A DNA stretch of 64,000 nucleotides from Catenulispora sp. MAP5-51 (GTDB lineage: Bacteria; Actinomycetota; Actinomycetes; Streptomycetales; Catenulisporaceae). Position numbers and translations under genes: made by a program. This document shows, piece after piece, positions 41,646 to 49,622 of the stretch; the stretch's first letter is position 1, and each line of letters begins with the position of its first letter. The stretch is from assembly GCF_041261205.1 (NCBI RefSeq), contig NZ_JBGCCH010000018.1, forward strand, positions 124,001 to 188,000, in the 5' to 3' direction. The notes below the pieces were generated by a model. That model did no database searches. It was not told the origin of the DNA and saw only the letters and a list, made by a program, of their open reading frames with translations.

Positions 41646-42187
41646 GCCTGTGCTCCTTTCATCGCCGCCGCGGGCCCCCGGAACGCGGAGAGCCCCGCCA
41701 GCCCGGCGTCGTTCCGCAGCTTCGCCAGCGCGCGCGAGGCCTGGCTCTTGACCGTGCCGACGGAGCAGCCGAGCAACGCGGCGACCTCACCCTCCGCCAA
41801 GTCCTCCCAGTACCGCAGCACCACGATCGCGCGCTGCCTGGGCGGCAGCGTGGCGAGTGCGGCGAACAGCACGCCCCGTTCCTCGACCCCGCAGCCGTCG
41901 TCGGGCGGCCAGGCGGGGTGCTCCGGCACCGTGGCGACGCTGTACTCCACCGGCCGTTTGGACCGGAACCGGCTCCGGTTGGCGTTGACCAGGATCTTGC
42001 GGACGTAGGCGTCGACGTCCTCGACCCCCCGCACGCGGTGCCACGACCGGTAGGCCTTGATCAGCGTGTTCTGTGCGAGGTCCTCGGCGTGGCCGAGGTC
42101 CCCCGTGAGCAGATACGCCGTCCGCACCAGTCCCGGCCACCGCGCCGCCGTGAAGCGGCGGAACTCGTCTTCGTCCTCGGGACGCAT
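41642..42187 (-). CDS. ECF sigma factor, SigE family
   Basis: This 181-residue sigma-70 family factor has region 2 (EFRRFTAARWPGLVRTAYLL, DLGHAEDLAQNTLIKAYRSW) and region 4 (LPPRQRAIVVLRYWEDLAEG, VAALLGCSVGTVKSQASRAL). It belongs to the SigE/sigma24-like group common in actinomycetes. The ATG at 42187 has GGAAGGGGG upstream. The stop overlaps the thioredoxin-like gene. Such sigma factors are normally held by a membrane protein encoded next door, and here the only candidate is that CPPC protein. The target promoters are not known. Confidence 0.9.
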   Translation of the reverse strand: MRPEDEDEFRRFTAARWPGLVRTAYLLTGDLGHAEDLAQNTLIKAYRSWHRVRGVEDVDAYVRKILVNANRSRFRSKRPVEYSVATVPEHPAWPPDDGCGVEERGVLFAALATLPPRQRAIVVLRYWEDLAEGEVAALLGCSVGTVKSQASRALAKLRNDAGLAGLSAFRGPAAAMKGAQA

Positions 42188-42321
42188 CCGGGACCCCCTT
42201 CCGCAGCACTGCCATTCCGCAACACAGACCACGGACTCCCCAGAACAGGTTGCATCACGGGAGAAGGCGCCGGAAGGGCGTGCCCGGAAGCCCCCCCGAA
42301 GCCCGCCCAGAAGCGCGGCGA

Positions 42322-42368
42322 TTGACAGGCTAATGCCGTTAGCCTACGGTGAAGCTAACAACGTTAGC
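42322..42368 (+). promoter_or_regulatory. Promoter with two TetR-type operators
   Basis: -35 TTGACA (42322-42327) and -10 TACGGT (42345-42350) are 17 bp apart. Operator 1, GCTAAT-GCC-GTTAGC (42329-42343), fills the spacer. Operator 2, GCTAAC-AAC-GTTAGC (42354-42368), covers the start point. Their centres are 25 bp apart. This is a textbook autoregulation layout for the TetR encoded downstream. Confidence 0.8.
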
Positions 42369-42413
42369 CGCAGTTGCGGCGCGCAGGCCGACCGCACGAG
42401 ACTGGGGACCACG

Positions 42414-42836
42414 ATGACCACCGTCGACTCCGCCATGGCGAACACCGAGCACCGCCTCTCCTCCACCGCGCGCCGCAGCGTCTGGGCCGCCTGGGCCGTG
42501 TTCCTCACGGCCTTCGCGATCCTGGAGGGCGTGAACCACGGTGCGGGCAGCTGGCTGGCCCTGGTCGGCGGTCTGATCGGCCCGGACCTGTCGTTCTTCG
42601 CGGCCGCCGGCGCGCACGAGCCGGTCCGCCAGGGACAGCTGCCCCGCAAGGCCGTCCCCTTCTACAACACCGCGCACCGCACCTGGATCCCGTTCGTCCT
42701 CGCCGTCGCGTACTCGGTCTCCCCGCTGCAGGTGCCCGCGCTGTTCACCTTCCTGCTGGCCTGGATGCTCCACATCGCGATCGACCGCGTCGCCGGCTAC
42801 AACCTGCGCACCAAGGAAGGCTTCATCCGTGGCTGA
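42414..42836 (+). CDS. DUF4260-family small membrane protein
   Basis: The 140-residue protein has four predicted helices and the family hallmarks GGLIGPDLSFFAAAGA, YNTAHRTWIPFVLAVAYS and MLHIAIDRVAGYNLRTKEGF. The family is uncharacterised but is nearly always paired with a TetR gene. The ATG at 42414 is preceded by GGGGACC. It is transcribed from the promoter with two operators and ends eight bases inside the TetR gene. A transport or stress role under TetR control is an inference from context. Confidence 0.88.
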   Translation: MTTVDSAMANTEHRLSSTARRSVWAAWAVFLTAFAILEGVNHGAGSWLALVGGLIGPDLSFFAAAGAHEPVRQGQLPRKAVPFYNTAHRTWIPFVLAVAYSVSPLQVPALFTFLLAWMLHIAIDRVAGYNLRTKEGFIRG

Positions 42837-43359
42837 GCACCGGACCGGAGCGCTCACCGAGCGGCAGCGGCAGATCGCCGCGGCCGCTCGCGCGCTGGTG
42901 GAGGACGAGGGCCCCGAGGGCCTCACGATGCGCCGGGTGGCGGATGCCCTGGGTATCAAGGCGCCGTCTCTCTATAAGCACGTTCCTGACAAGACCGCGC
43001 TGCAAGCCCTTGTAGTCGCCGAGGGATTCCTCGAGTACGCCGAAGCCCTGGAAGCCGCGATCGCCGCCGCCGACGATCCGTTGGCGGCGCTGGCGAAGAC
43101 CTATCGCGACTTCGCCGTCGCGCACCCGCACCTCTACAGGCTCATGAACTACAGGCCGCTCCGAAGGGATCTCCTCCCGGAGGGACTCGAGGAGCGCGCC
43201 GCTCTACCGCTCCTCAAGGTCATCGGGCACGACCCGGCCAAAGCCCGGGCGCTGTGGGCTTTCGCCCACGGCATGGTGAGCCTGGAGATCGACGGCCGGT
43301 TTCCTCCCGACGCCGATATCTCGGCCGCATGGGACGCCGGACTGGCCACGTTCGCATAA
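42829..43359 (+). CDS. TetR-family repressor (WHG-domain type)
   Basis: This 176-residue repressor has an HTH (about 10-55: LTMRRVADALGIKAPSLYKH) and a C-terminal domain with AHPHLYRLMNYRPLRRD and ALWAFAHGMVSLEIDGRF, the WHG type. GTG start at 42829, overlapping the DUF4260 gene by eight bases. The two GCTAAC-N3-GTTAGC operators at 42329 and 42354 are its most probable binding sites, so it should repress both genes until a ligand binds. Confidence 0.9.
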   Translation: MAEHRTGALTERQRQIAAAARALVEDEGPEGLTMRRVADALGIKAPSLYKHVPDKTALQALVVAEGFLEYAEALEAAIAAADDPLAALAKTYRDFAVAHPHLYRLMNYRPLRRDLLPEGLEERAALPLLKVIGHDPAKARALWAFAHGMVSLEIDGRFPPDADISAAWDAGLATFA

Positions 43360-43410
43360 AGATCCGGACACCGCGGAACAACAGGCCGACCGCGACGGTT
43401 CCCTGCGATC

Positions 43411-44367
43411 ATGACCGACCTCCCGCTCCGCCTCGGTGTCATCGGCCTCGGCGCCATGGGCTCAGAGATGCTCGCGATCGCCACTGCGCATCCGGACGTC
43501 GCTGTGGAACTCGCGGCCGATCCCAGCGAATCCGCTATAGAACGCGCACGTATAGCGAATCCCACCGTGACGTTCACCAACGACCCGATGGCGGTCATCG
43601 CCCACACCGACATCGATGCCGTCTACATAGCAGCGCCTCCCACGACGCACGCACGCTATGCGATCGCGGCCATGGAATCCGGCAAGGCGGTCTTCTGTGA
43701 GAAGCCCTTGGCGGTGGACCTCTCAGAAGGCCAGCAGATGGTGGACGTCGCCGCCGCCACAGGTCTGGTCAACGCGCTCAACTACACGCTCTCCGACCGA
43801 AGCGCTGCGGTGGAGGTCCTCCGTGCGGTCCGCGCGGGGGAAGCCGGCGACCTGCTCAGCGTGGACATCCAGTTCCTCTTCCCGGAGTGGCCACGGGAGT
43901 TCCAGAAGGACGCCCGCTGGGTTGCCGGCCGAGAGCAAGGCGGCTTTCTGCGCGAAGTCGGGTCGCACTATGTGTTTCTCACGGACCGGGTCCTAGGACC
44001 GCTCACTACGGTCCATACAGAGGTCTCCTATGGAGAACACGGAGAGACCACGGCAACAGGGCTGTTCTCCGCAGGCGGAATCCCGGTACGGCTGACCGGA
44101 AACGTCGCAGCCGGTCCGGAGACCTACAGCTGGACCCTCTATGGTTCCCGGCGCTCCTACCGGATCACTTCCTGGGGCGACCTCTCTGTAGGCGATGCCA
44201 CCGGATGGCAGCCGGTCACACTCTGTGGGCCGCGCGGTGGCGAGGACACCCGCCTCGCCGAGTTCGTCGGCACGGTCCGCGGTCGCGTTTCGACGCCGAC
44301 GCTGGCCGACTTCGCCGCGGGATGGCGTGTCCAGCAGGCGATCGAGGCGTTCCACGCAGCGGGATAG
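43411..44367 (+). CDS. Gfo/Idh/MocA-family oxidoreductase
   Basis: The 318-residue NAD(P)-dependent dehydrogenase has an N-terminal Rossmann fold (LRLGVIGLGAMGSEMLAIA), the AAPPTTHARYAIAAMESGK and CEKPLAVDLSEGQQMVD segments that include the conserved Glu-Lys-Pro, and a C-terminal alpha/beta domain. Family members oxidise sugars, inositols or related polyols. The ATG at 43411 follows a 50-base gap after the TetR gene. Nothing nearby indicates the substrate. Confidence 0.9.
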   Translation: MTDLPLRLGVIGLGAMGSEMLAIATAHPDVAVELAADPSESAIERARIANPTVTFTNDPMAVIAHTDIDAVYIAAPPTTHARYAIAAMESGKAVFCEKPLAVDLSEGQQMVDVAAATGLVNALNYTLSDRSAAVEVLRAVRAGEAGDLLSVDIQFLFPEWPREFQKDARWVAGREQGGFLREVGSHYVFLTDRVLGPLTTVHTEVSYGEHGETTATGLFSAGGIPVRLTGNVAAGPETYSWTLYGSRRSYRITSWGDLSVGDATGWQPVTLCGPRGGEDTRLAEFVGTVRGRVSTPTLADFAAGWRVQQAIEAFHAAG

Positions 44368-44414
44368 CGAGAAATCTGTTTGCCGCGGCCACCGCGCGTC
44401 CGGACGATGAACCC

Positions 44415-45059
44415 ATGCTGGCAACCCTGCTGCCCTTCCTCATCGCCTGCACAGCGGTCGCCGCGGTTCCCGGACAGAGCACGGCGCTGATCATCCGCCA
44501 GTCCATCCGCGGCGGGAAGCGCGCCGGGGTCGCGACCGTCCTGGGCAACGAGAGCGGGGTCTTCGTCTGGGGCTGCGCCGCGGCCTTCGGCTTCACCGCG
44601 CTGCTCGCGGCCTCGCAGCTCGCCTACGACGGCATGCGCGTCGTCGGCGCCTGCGTGCTGGTGTGGTTCGCCGTCCAGTCCTTCCGCTCCGCGCGGCGGA
44701 TGAAGGGGGAGGACAGCACCGAGGATCCCGAAGAAGCCGACGGGGCCGCGCGGACCCGGGGACCGCTGTGGTCCTACCGCGCCGGGCTGCTGACGAACCT
44801 GGCCAACCCGAAGGCCGCGATCTTCGCGATGTCCTTCCTGCCGCAGTTCGTCCCGGCCGGCGCCCCGAAGCTGCCGACCATGGTCCTGCTGGCCGCGACC
44901 TGGGCCGTCTACGAGGTCTTCTACTACTCGCTCTACGTCTGGTGCGTCCAGCGGATGCGCGCGTTCTTCAGCCGGCGCCAGGTCCGCCGCCGCATGGAGC
45001 AGATATCCGGCACCGTCATGCTCGGACTGGCCGTGCGGATGGTCGTCGAGAACAGCTGA
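44415..45059 (+). CDS. LysE/RhtB-family amino acid exporter
   Basis: The 214-residue protein has six hydrophobic segments and LysE family signatures: VPGQSTALIIRQSIRGGKRA near the start, GAMVLVWFAVQSFRSAR-like helix 3 and LTNLANPKAAIFAMSFLPQF. It exports amino acids or homoserine lactone-like compounds using the proton motive force; the substrate is unknown. I use the ATG at 44415. A short acidic loop (EDSTEDPEEAD) lies on the cytoplasmic side. Confidence 0.88.
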   Translation: MLATLLPFLIACTAVAAVPGQSTALIIRQSIRGGKRAGVATVLGNESGVFVWGCAAAFGFTALLAASQLAYDGMRVVGACVLVWFAVQSFRSARRMKGEDSTEDPEEADGAARTRGPLWSYRAGLLTNLANPKAAIFAMSFLPQFVPAGAPKLPTMVLLAATWAVYEVFYYSLYVWCVQRMRAFFSRRQVRRRMEQISGTVMLGLAVRMVVENS

Positions 45060-45075
45060 CGGGTATCACCCGGGC

Positions 45076-45549
45076 ATGACCGACATCGAGATCCGCCCGG
45101 CGACCCTGGACGATCTGGACGGCCTCACCCACGACAGCGCCGCGCTGTTCGCGGAGGACGGCATCACCCGGGATCGGCTGCGCGACCCGGACTGGCCCCG
45201 CGACAACAACCGCGCATGGTGCGCGGGGCTGATCGCCGCTCCGGACGCCCTGGTACTGGTCGCCACAGAGGAAGGCACAGTGGTCGGGCACTTGATCGGC
45301 ACCTTCAGTCCGTCGTCCTCTATGTGGACGGCGGCGCGCGCCGAACTCGTCAGCACACATGTGGCGCCTTCCTATAGAGGACAAGGAATCGGCGGCCGCA
45401 TGGTCGAGGACTTCATCGCCTGGGGGCGCGAGCGCGGAGCCGCACGCCTTCACGTCTCCGCGTACACGGCGAACAGCGCCGCGATCCGCTTCTACCAGCG
45501 GTTCGGCTTCACGGCGCTGTCGATCGAGCTAACCCTTGACGTTGATTAG
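45076..45549 (+). CDS. GNAT-family N-acetyltransferase
   Basis: A 157-residue acetyltransferase with the GNAT core. Motif A is VAPSYRGQGIGGRMVEDFI (acetyl-CoA pyrophosphate loop RGQGIG), and motif B is AYTANSAAIRFYQRFGF. It uses acetyl-CoA to acylate an amine on a small molecule or protein; the substrate is unknown. It starts 16 bases after the LysE gene, perhaps in one transcript. The last 21 bases overlap the convergent phosphatase gene. Confidence 0.9.
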   Translation: MTDIEIRPATLDDLDGLTHDSAALFAEDGITRDRLRDPDWPRDNNRAWCAGLIAAPDALVLVATEEGTVVGHLIGTFSPSSSMWTAARAELVSTHVAPSYRGQGIGGRMVEDFIAWGRERGAARLHVSAYTANSAAIRFYQRFGFTALSIELTLDVD

Positions 45550-46269
45550 CTTCTCCTTCAACGCGGCGACCAGAGCGTCGTCCGCACCGAGTTCCTTCTC
45601 CGCGTACCCCTGCACGGAGCCGTAGCCGGTCTTGAGATCAGCGATGAACAGCTCCATCGGTTCCTTGGGCGCGCGGGCATACGCGGGCCACGACAACTCC
45701 CGGCCGGGATAGAACGCCTTCCAGTCCGCGATCAACCGCTGGGTCGCCAACTCCGTGAGCGCGAAGTCGTCCAGCACGTTCTCCTCGGACACCCCGATCA
45801 GACTGAGGACGAGCATCGCGATGATGCCAGTCCGGTCCTTGCCGGAGGCGCAGTGGAAGACGGTCGTCCCGGACTCCGGATCGGCGATGACGTCCAGAAC
45901 TCCGCGGATCTCCTTGACGCCGTCCTGCGCGACCTCCATATAGCGGTCGGCAAGGAAGCGCCACGGGTCGAAGCCGTCCCCCAGCGCGCCCTGGTCGTAC
46001 GGCTGGTGCTCGATGCTCAGATTCACGTAGTGCAGCCCCGGGAACTCCGGCACCCGGCCGGACTGCTCGATCTCCCACGGGTACCGCAGATCGACGACCG
46101 TGTTGACGTCCAGCGCGCGGAAACGCTCGACATCGGCGGACTCGCTCAGCTTCCGGAGGTTGTCCGACCGGTACAGCACGCCCCACTTCGTGGCGCCCCC
46201 GTCCGCGACCTGATAGCCGCCGAGGTCGCGGAAGTTGTGCAGGCGCTGGAATTCCACGTGTCGGGTCAT
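45529..46269 (-). CDS. PtpB-like protein tyrosine/lipid phosphatase
   Basis: The 246-residue enzyme of the Y_phosphatase3 family has the P-loop HCASGKDRTG, with nucleophile Cys140 and Arg146, and the N-terminal signature NFRDLGGY. The extra Lys-Asp in the P-loop is typical of the PtpB/LipA group, which removes phosphate from tyrosine, serine and phosphoinositides. The start is ATG 46269. It overlaps the GNAT gene tail to tail by 21 bases. It might be secreted in other species, but no signal peptide is visible. Confidence 0.9.
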   Translation of the reverse strand: MTRHVEFQRLHNFRDLGGYQVADGGATKWGVLYRSDNLRKLSESADVERFRALDVNTVVDLRYPWEIEQSGRVPEFPGLHYVNLSIEHQPYDQGALGDGFDPWRFLADRYMEVAQDGVKEIRGVLDVIADPESGTTVFHCASGKDRTGIIAMLVLSLIGVSEENVLDDFALTELATQRLIADWKAFYPGRELSWPAYARAPKEPMELFIADLKTGYGSVQGYAEKELGADDALVAALKEKLINVKG

Positions 46270-46297
46270 GAGCCCCAGTGTGGATCACCGCCGGCGG

Positions 46298-46726
46298 TTA
46301 TGCGGTGTCGGCCCCGGCCCCGGCCCCGGCATCGTCATACCGCGCCTGCGCGGCCACGACCTCCGGCATCCGGCCCTCCAGGAACCGCACCAGCTCCTTC
46401 AGCCGGTCCGAAGTCTCCACGCCCAGCGGCGTCAGCTGGTACTCCACTCGCGGCGGCATCGTCGACTGCACCTCGCGGGCGACGAAACCGTCCCGCTCCA
46501 GGGCCTGCAGCCCCTGGGACAGCATCTTCTCGCTGACCCCGTCGACCCGGCGGCGCAGCTCGTTGAACCGGACCGGTCCCTCGCGCAGCACCATCATGAT
46601 GAGCGTGCCCCAGCGGCCGGTCACGTGCTCCAGCGTCCGGCGCGTCGGACAGCTCGCCTGCAGGACGTCGTAGGCCATCTCGATGGCGCGCTCTTCCGGA
46701 TCGGACACCTCGGCGCGCGTACTCAT
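46298..46726 (-). CDS. HxlR-family transcriptional regulator
   Basis: The 142-residue winged-helix protein has the HxlR pattern: CPTRRTLEHVTGRWGTLIMM, then GPVRFNELRRRVDGVSEKML and a wing with PPRVEYQLTPLGVET. The conserved early Cys (Cys26) is present, which in some members senses quinones or electrophiles. ATG 46726 has GTGGAG upstream. It is divergent from an NmrA/QorB-like gene, the same arrangement as ytfH-ytfG in E. coli, so it probably represses that gene. Confidence 0.9.
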   Translation of the reverse strand: MSTRAEVSDPEERAIEMAYDVLQASCPTRRTLEHVTGRWGTLIMMVLREGPVRFNELRRRVDGVSEKMLSQGLQALERDGFVAREVQSTMPPRVEYQLTPLGVETSDRLKELVRFLEGRMPEVVAAQARYDDAGAGAGADTA

Positions 46727-46779
46727 GCGCTCCACGGTACCTCACGCGCTTTCCATGCGGTAGTGCTGCGCCATGGGTT

Positions 46780-46800
46780 GCACTTTCTATAAGTTAGTGC
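46780..46800. promoter_or_regulatory. Probable HxlR operator
   Basis: GCACT-N11-AGTGC is an inverted repeat in the centre of the 143-base divergent region. A second GCACT at 46813 and an AGTGC at 46762 give extra half-sites. -35-like TTGCAC (46778-46783) for the plus-strand gene overlaps it. Confidence 0.55.
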
Positions 46801-46869
46801 CATCGTCGGTACCGCACTAACCAAGAGAAAGCGCCCCACGGGGCCGCCGCCCGACCCTGAGGAGTCCCC

Positions 46870-47733
46870 ATGACCATCGCCATCACCGCCGCCGGCGGCC
46901 ACCTCGGCCGGCTCGTCGTCGAGGACCTGCTGCAGCGCGGGGTCCCGGCCGGCCAGATCCGGGCGATAGTCCGCACCCCGGAGAAGGTCCAGGACCTCGC
47001 CGACCGCGGCGTGCAGGTCGTACGCGGCGACTACGCCGACGTCCCGGGTCTGACCGAGGCGCTGCGCGGCGCCGACAAGTGGATCTTCATCTCCTCCAGC
47101 GGCCCCGACGAGGACCGCCTCAGCAACCACCTGTCCGCGCTCCGGGCGGGCCGGGCGGCCGGCGTCGGGCACGTGATCTACACCTCGATCCCGAAGGCCG
47201 AGACCAACCCGATCAAGTTCGCCTCGGTCCACAAGAACACCGAGGCCGCGATCAAGGAGTCGGGCCTGCCGCACACGTTCCTGCGGAACAACTGGTACTG
47301 GGAGAACCTGACCGCGAGCCTGCCGGCCTCCGTCGAGCACGGCGCGATCATCGGCTCGGTCGGCACGGGCCTGACCGCCTTCGCCTCCCGGGCCGACTAC
47401 GCGGCCGCGGCGGCCGTCGTGGCCACCACCGAGGGCCACGAGGGCAAGGTCTACGAGCTCACCGGCGACAAGGCCCACAGCTATGCCGAGATCGCCGCCG
47501 AGGTCTCGCGCCAGACCGGCAAGGAGGTGGCGGCGGTGAACCTGGACCCGGAGGAGTACCGCGCGACGCTGGCCGGCTTCGGCCTTCCGGCCTTCCTGGC
47601 CGAGGGCCTGGCCGACGCCGACACGAAGATCGCCGAGGGCGCGCTGGCCGACGTGACGGACACCCTCAGCACCCTGATCGGCCGCCCGACCACCACGGTC
47701 GCCGAGGCCGTGACGGACGCACTGAAGGCCTGA
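46870..47733 (+). CDS. NmrA-like NAD(P)H:quinone oxidoreductase (QorB-like)
   Basis: The 287-residue atypical short-chain dehydrogenase has the Rossmann motif ITAAGGHLGRLVVEDLL, the segment VVRGDYADVPGLTEAL, GHVIYTSIPKAETNPI and LRNNWYWENL. It resembles E. coli QorB (YtfG), which reduces quinones with NADPH. The divergent HxlR regulator supports a quinone or electrophile stress role. ATG 46870 with GAGGAG upstream. It ends 19 bases before a strong terminator. Confidence 0.9.
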   Translation: MTIAITAAGGHLGRLVVEDLLQRGVPAGQIRAIVRTPEKVQDLADRGVQVVRGDYADVPGLTEALRGADKWIFISSSGPDEDRLSNHLSALRAGRAAGVGHVIYTSIPKAETNPIKFASVHKNTEAAIKESGLPHTFLRNNWYWENLTASLPASVEHGAIIGSVGTGLTAFASRADYAAAAAVVATTEGHEGKVYELTGDKAHSYAEIAAEVSRQTGKEVAAVNLDPEEYRATLAGFGLPAFLAEGLADADTKIAEGALADVTDTLSTLIGRPTTTVAEAVTDALKA

Positions 47734-47752
47734 TCCCGCCTAGAGAAACGCC

Positions 47753-47789
47753 GAGTCCGCCGGTCTCCTCCTCGGAGACCGGCGGACTC
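47753..47789 (+). terminator. Strong hairpin terminator after the QorB-like gene
   Basis: A perfect 16-bp stem (47753-47768 with 47774-47789) with a five-base loop, followed by TTCCGTTC. Confidence 0.85.
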
Positions 47790-47822
47790 TTCCGTTCATT
47801 CGGACCGGTGCGGACCGGCGGC

Positions 47823-47890
47823 GGCACCCCGGCTCACACCGCCGTCGCGGCGTGGTGGCACCCCAACTCACACCGCCGTCGCGGCGTGGT
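47823..47890. repeat. 34-bp tandem duplication across the MFS stop codon
   Basis: Copies 47823-47856 and 47857-47890 are identical except that GG in the first is AA in the second. The second copy encodes the last residues and stop of the minus-strand exporter (stop at 47868-47870); the first lies just downstream. It looks like a recent slippage duplication. Confidence 0.85.
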
Positions 47891-49514
47891 CGGCGGCGGG
47901 CTCCACCGAAGAGGTCTTCTTGCCCTTCTTGCCGGTCTTCCCAGCCTTCTCGGCCTTCTCCTTCTTCGGTGCCGGCGGCAGGACCGGCTCGTTGCGCATC
48001 GCCCGGAAGGCGAAGACCGCGGTGAGGAGCAGCAGGCCCGAGCCGACCACGGCCGTGGTGTGCAGACCCGAGGCGTAGGCGTCGCGGGCCGTCGTCAGCA
48101 GGGCGTGCGTGGCCGAGCCGGGGAACTGCGCGGCCAGGGCGTCCGCGCCGCCGACGGTCTCGTGGCCGGCACGCAGCGCCGCCTCCGGCACGCCCGCCGC
48201 GCCGACGGTCCGCATCTTGTGGTGGTAGATCGCGGCGCCGATGCTGCCCAGCAGCGCCATGCCCAGCGAGCTGCCGAGCTCCGCGCCGGTCTCGTTCAGC
48301 GCCGAGGCCGAGCCGGCCCGCTCGGGCGGGGCCGCGGCCATCACCATGTTCCCCACGATGCTCTGCGCCGCCACCACGCCGCCGGCCGCGACGCCCGCGC
48401 CGACCATCAGCACCACGATGGGATTGCCCGGACGGGCCATGGTCAGCACCAGCGCGCCGGCCGCCGAGACCAGGAAGGCCACGCCGATGATCCGGGCCGG
48501 CCGGACCTTGGTGGTCAGCGCTCCGGTGACGCCCATGCCCACGCTGATGAACGGCATCGCGGCCATCGACCACAGCGCCGCGGTGAACGGCCGCATCCCG
48601 GCCACCGACTGCAGGTACTGCGTGTTGAACAGGCTGAAGCCCATCAGGACGAAGTTGCCGCACAGGTTCACCAGCATCGGCGCCCGGAAGCTGGGCTTGC
48701 GGAAGAGCTCCATGTCGATCAGCGGGTTCTTGGCGGTGTGCTGCCGGATCACGAAGGCGACGCCCAGGGCGATGCCGAAGGCCAGCGCCGCGGCGGCGGT
48801 CACGCTGAAGCCGTCCACCGCCAGCTGCTTGATGCCGTACACCGCCGGGAAGATGGCGGCCATCGACAGCACCGAGCCCAGGACGTCGAACCGGTGGCCG
48901 GACGCCGCGGCCTTGTACTCGGGCAGCAGCAGCGGGCCGAGGATCAGCAGCAGCCCCATCGCCGGCAGGTTGATCAGGAACACCGACCCCCACCAGAAGT
49001 GGTTCAGCAGCACGCCGCCCACGATCGGGCCCAGCGTCACGCCGCCGATCAGGCCGCCGGTCCACAGCGAGATGGCGGTCTGCCGCTGCTTGGGGTCGTG
49101 GAACATGTTGCGGATCAAGGCCATCGTCGAGGGCATCAGCGTCGCGCCGGCCACGCCGAGCAGCGCCCGGGTGCCGATGAGCACCTCCGCGCTGCCGGAG
49201 TAGGCCGCGACGACCGAGGCGGCGCCGAAGGCCGTGGCACCGATCAGCAGCAGCCGGCGCCGGCCGATGCGGTCGCCGATGGCGCCCATCGTGATCAGCA
49301 GGCCGGCCAGCGCGAAGCCGTAGGCGTCCATGATCCACAGCTGCTGGGTGGCGCTGGGCTTGAGCGAGGCGCTGATGAACGGCAGCCCGAACAGCAGCAC
49401 CGACATGTCCATCGAGATGAGCAGACACGGCAGGACCAGCACGGCCAGCCCGATCCACTCCTTGCGGCCGGCACGCTGGGCCGGGACGTTTTCAGGGCTC
49501 TGGGTCGTCGTCAT
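47868..49514 (-). CDS. MFS multidrug exporter, DHA2 (14-helix) family
   Basis: This 548-residue proton antiporter has fourteen predicted helices. Motif A lies in the loop after helix 2 (GDRIGRRRLLLIG), motif C-like GLIGGVTLGPIVGG is in helix 5, and GMALLGSIGAAIYHHKM comes near the end. The C-terminal tail is Lys-rich. I start at the ATG 49514, since the frame before it reads over the repeat array. It is divergent from a TetR gene at 49623, and seven 13-bp repeats fill the gap. Export of a drug or own metabolite under TetR control is the usual role. Confidence 0.92.
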   Translation of the reverse strand: MTTTQSPENVPAQRAGRKEWIGLAVLVLPCLLISMDMSVLLFGLPFISASLKPSATQQLWIMDAYGFALAGLLITMGAIGDRIGRRRLLLIGATAFGAASVVAAYSGSAEVLIGTRALLGVAGATLMPSTMALIRNMFHDPKQRQTAISLWTGGLIGGVTLGPIVGGVLLNHFWWGSVFLINLPAMGLLLILGPLLLPEYKAAASGHRFDVLGSVLSMAAIFPAVYGIKQLAVDGFSVTAAAALAFGIALGVAFVIRQHTAKNPLIDMELFRKPSFRAPMLVNLCGNFVLMGFSLFNTQYLQSVAGMRPFTAALWSMAAMPFISVGMGVTGALTTKVRPARIIGVAFLVSAAGALVLTMARPGNPIVVLMVGAGVAAGGVVAAQSIVGNMVMAAAPPERAGSASALNETGAELGSSLGMALLGSIGAAIYHHKMRTVGAAGVPEAALRAGHETVGGADALAAQFPGSATHALLTTARDAYASGLHTTAVVGSGLLLLTAVFAFRAMRNEPVLPPAPKKEKAEKAGKTGKKGKKTSSVEPAADHAATAV

Positions 49515-49521
49515 GGGATGA

Positions 49522-49612
49522 CCGTACAGCCGTCTTGGACGCTTGTGCAAGACCTATGTTCAAGACTGGCGTGCAAGACACGCGTACGAGACATTCGTCT
49601 AAGACTGCGGTA
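49522..49612. repeat. Seven-unit 13-bp tandem array between MFS and TetR genes
   Basis: Units begin at 49522, 49535, 49548, 49561, 49574, 49587 and 49600 without gaps. All seven have AC at positions 5-6 and GT at 11-12; three read CAAGAC at 1-6 and the others vary (TTGGAC, CGAGAC, TAAGAC, CCGTAC). The consensus is CAAGACnnnnGTn. GTCTTG (49532-49537) with CAAGAC (49548-49553) also forms an inverted repeat. The array fills almost the whole intergenic region and must overlap both promoters. It could be a multi-site operator for the TetR protein. Confidence 0.8.
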
Positions 49613-49622
49613 GGCTCGGCCC

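Noticed and set aside
47079-49613. An 844-codon open frame on the plus strand over the NmrA gene and the exporter
   Set aside because: It crosses a terminator and two good genes in wrong frames; no domain is readable.
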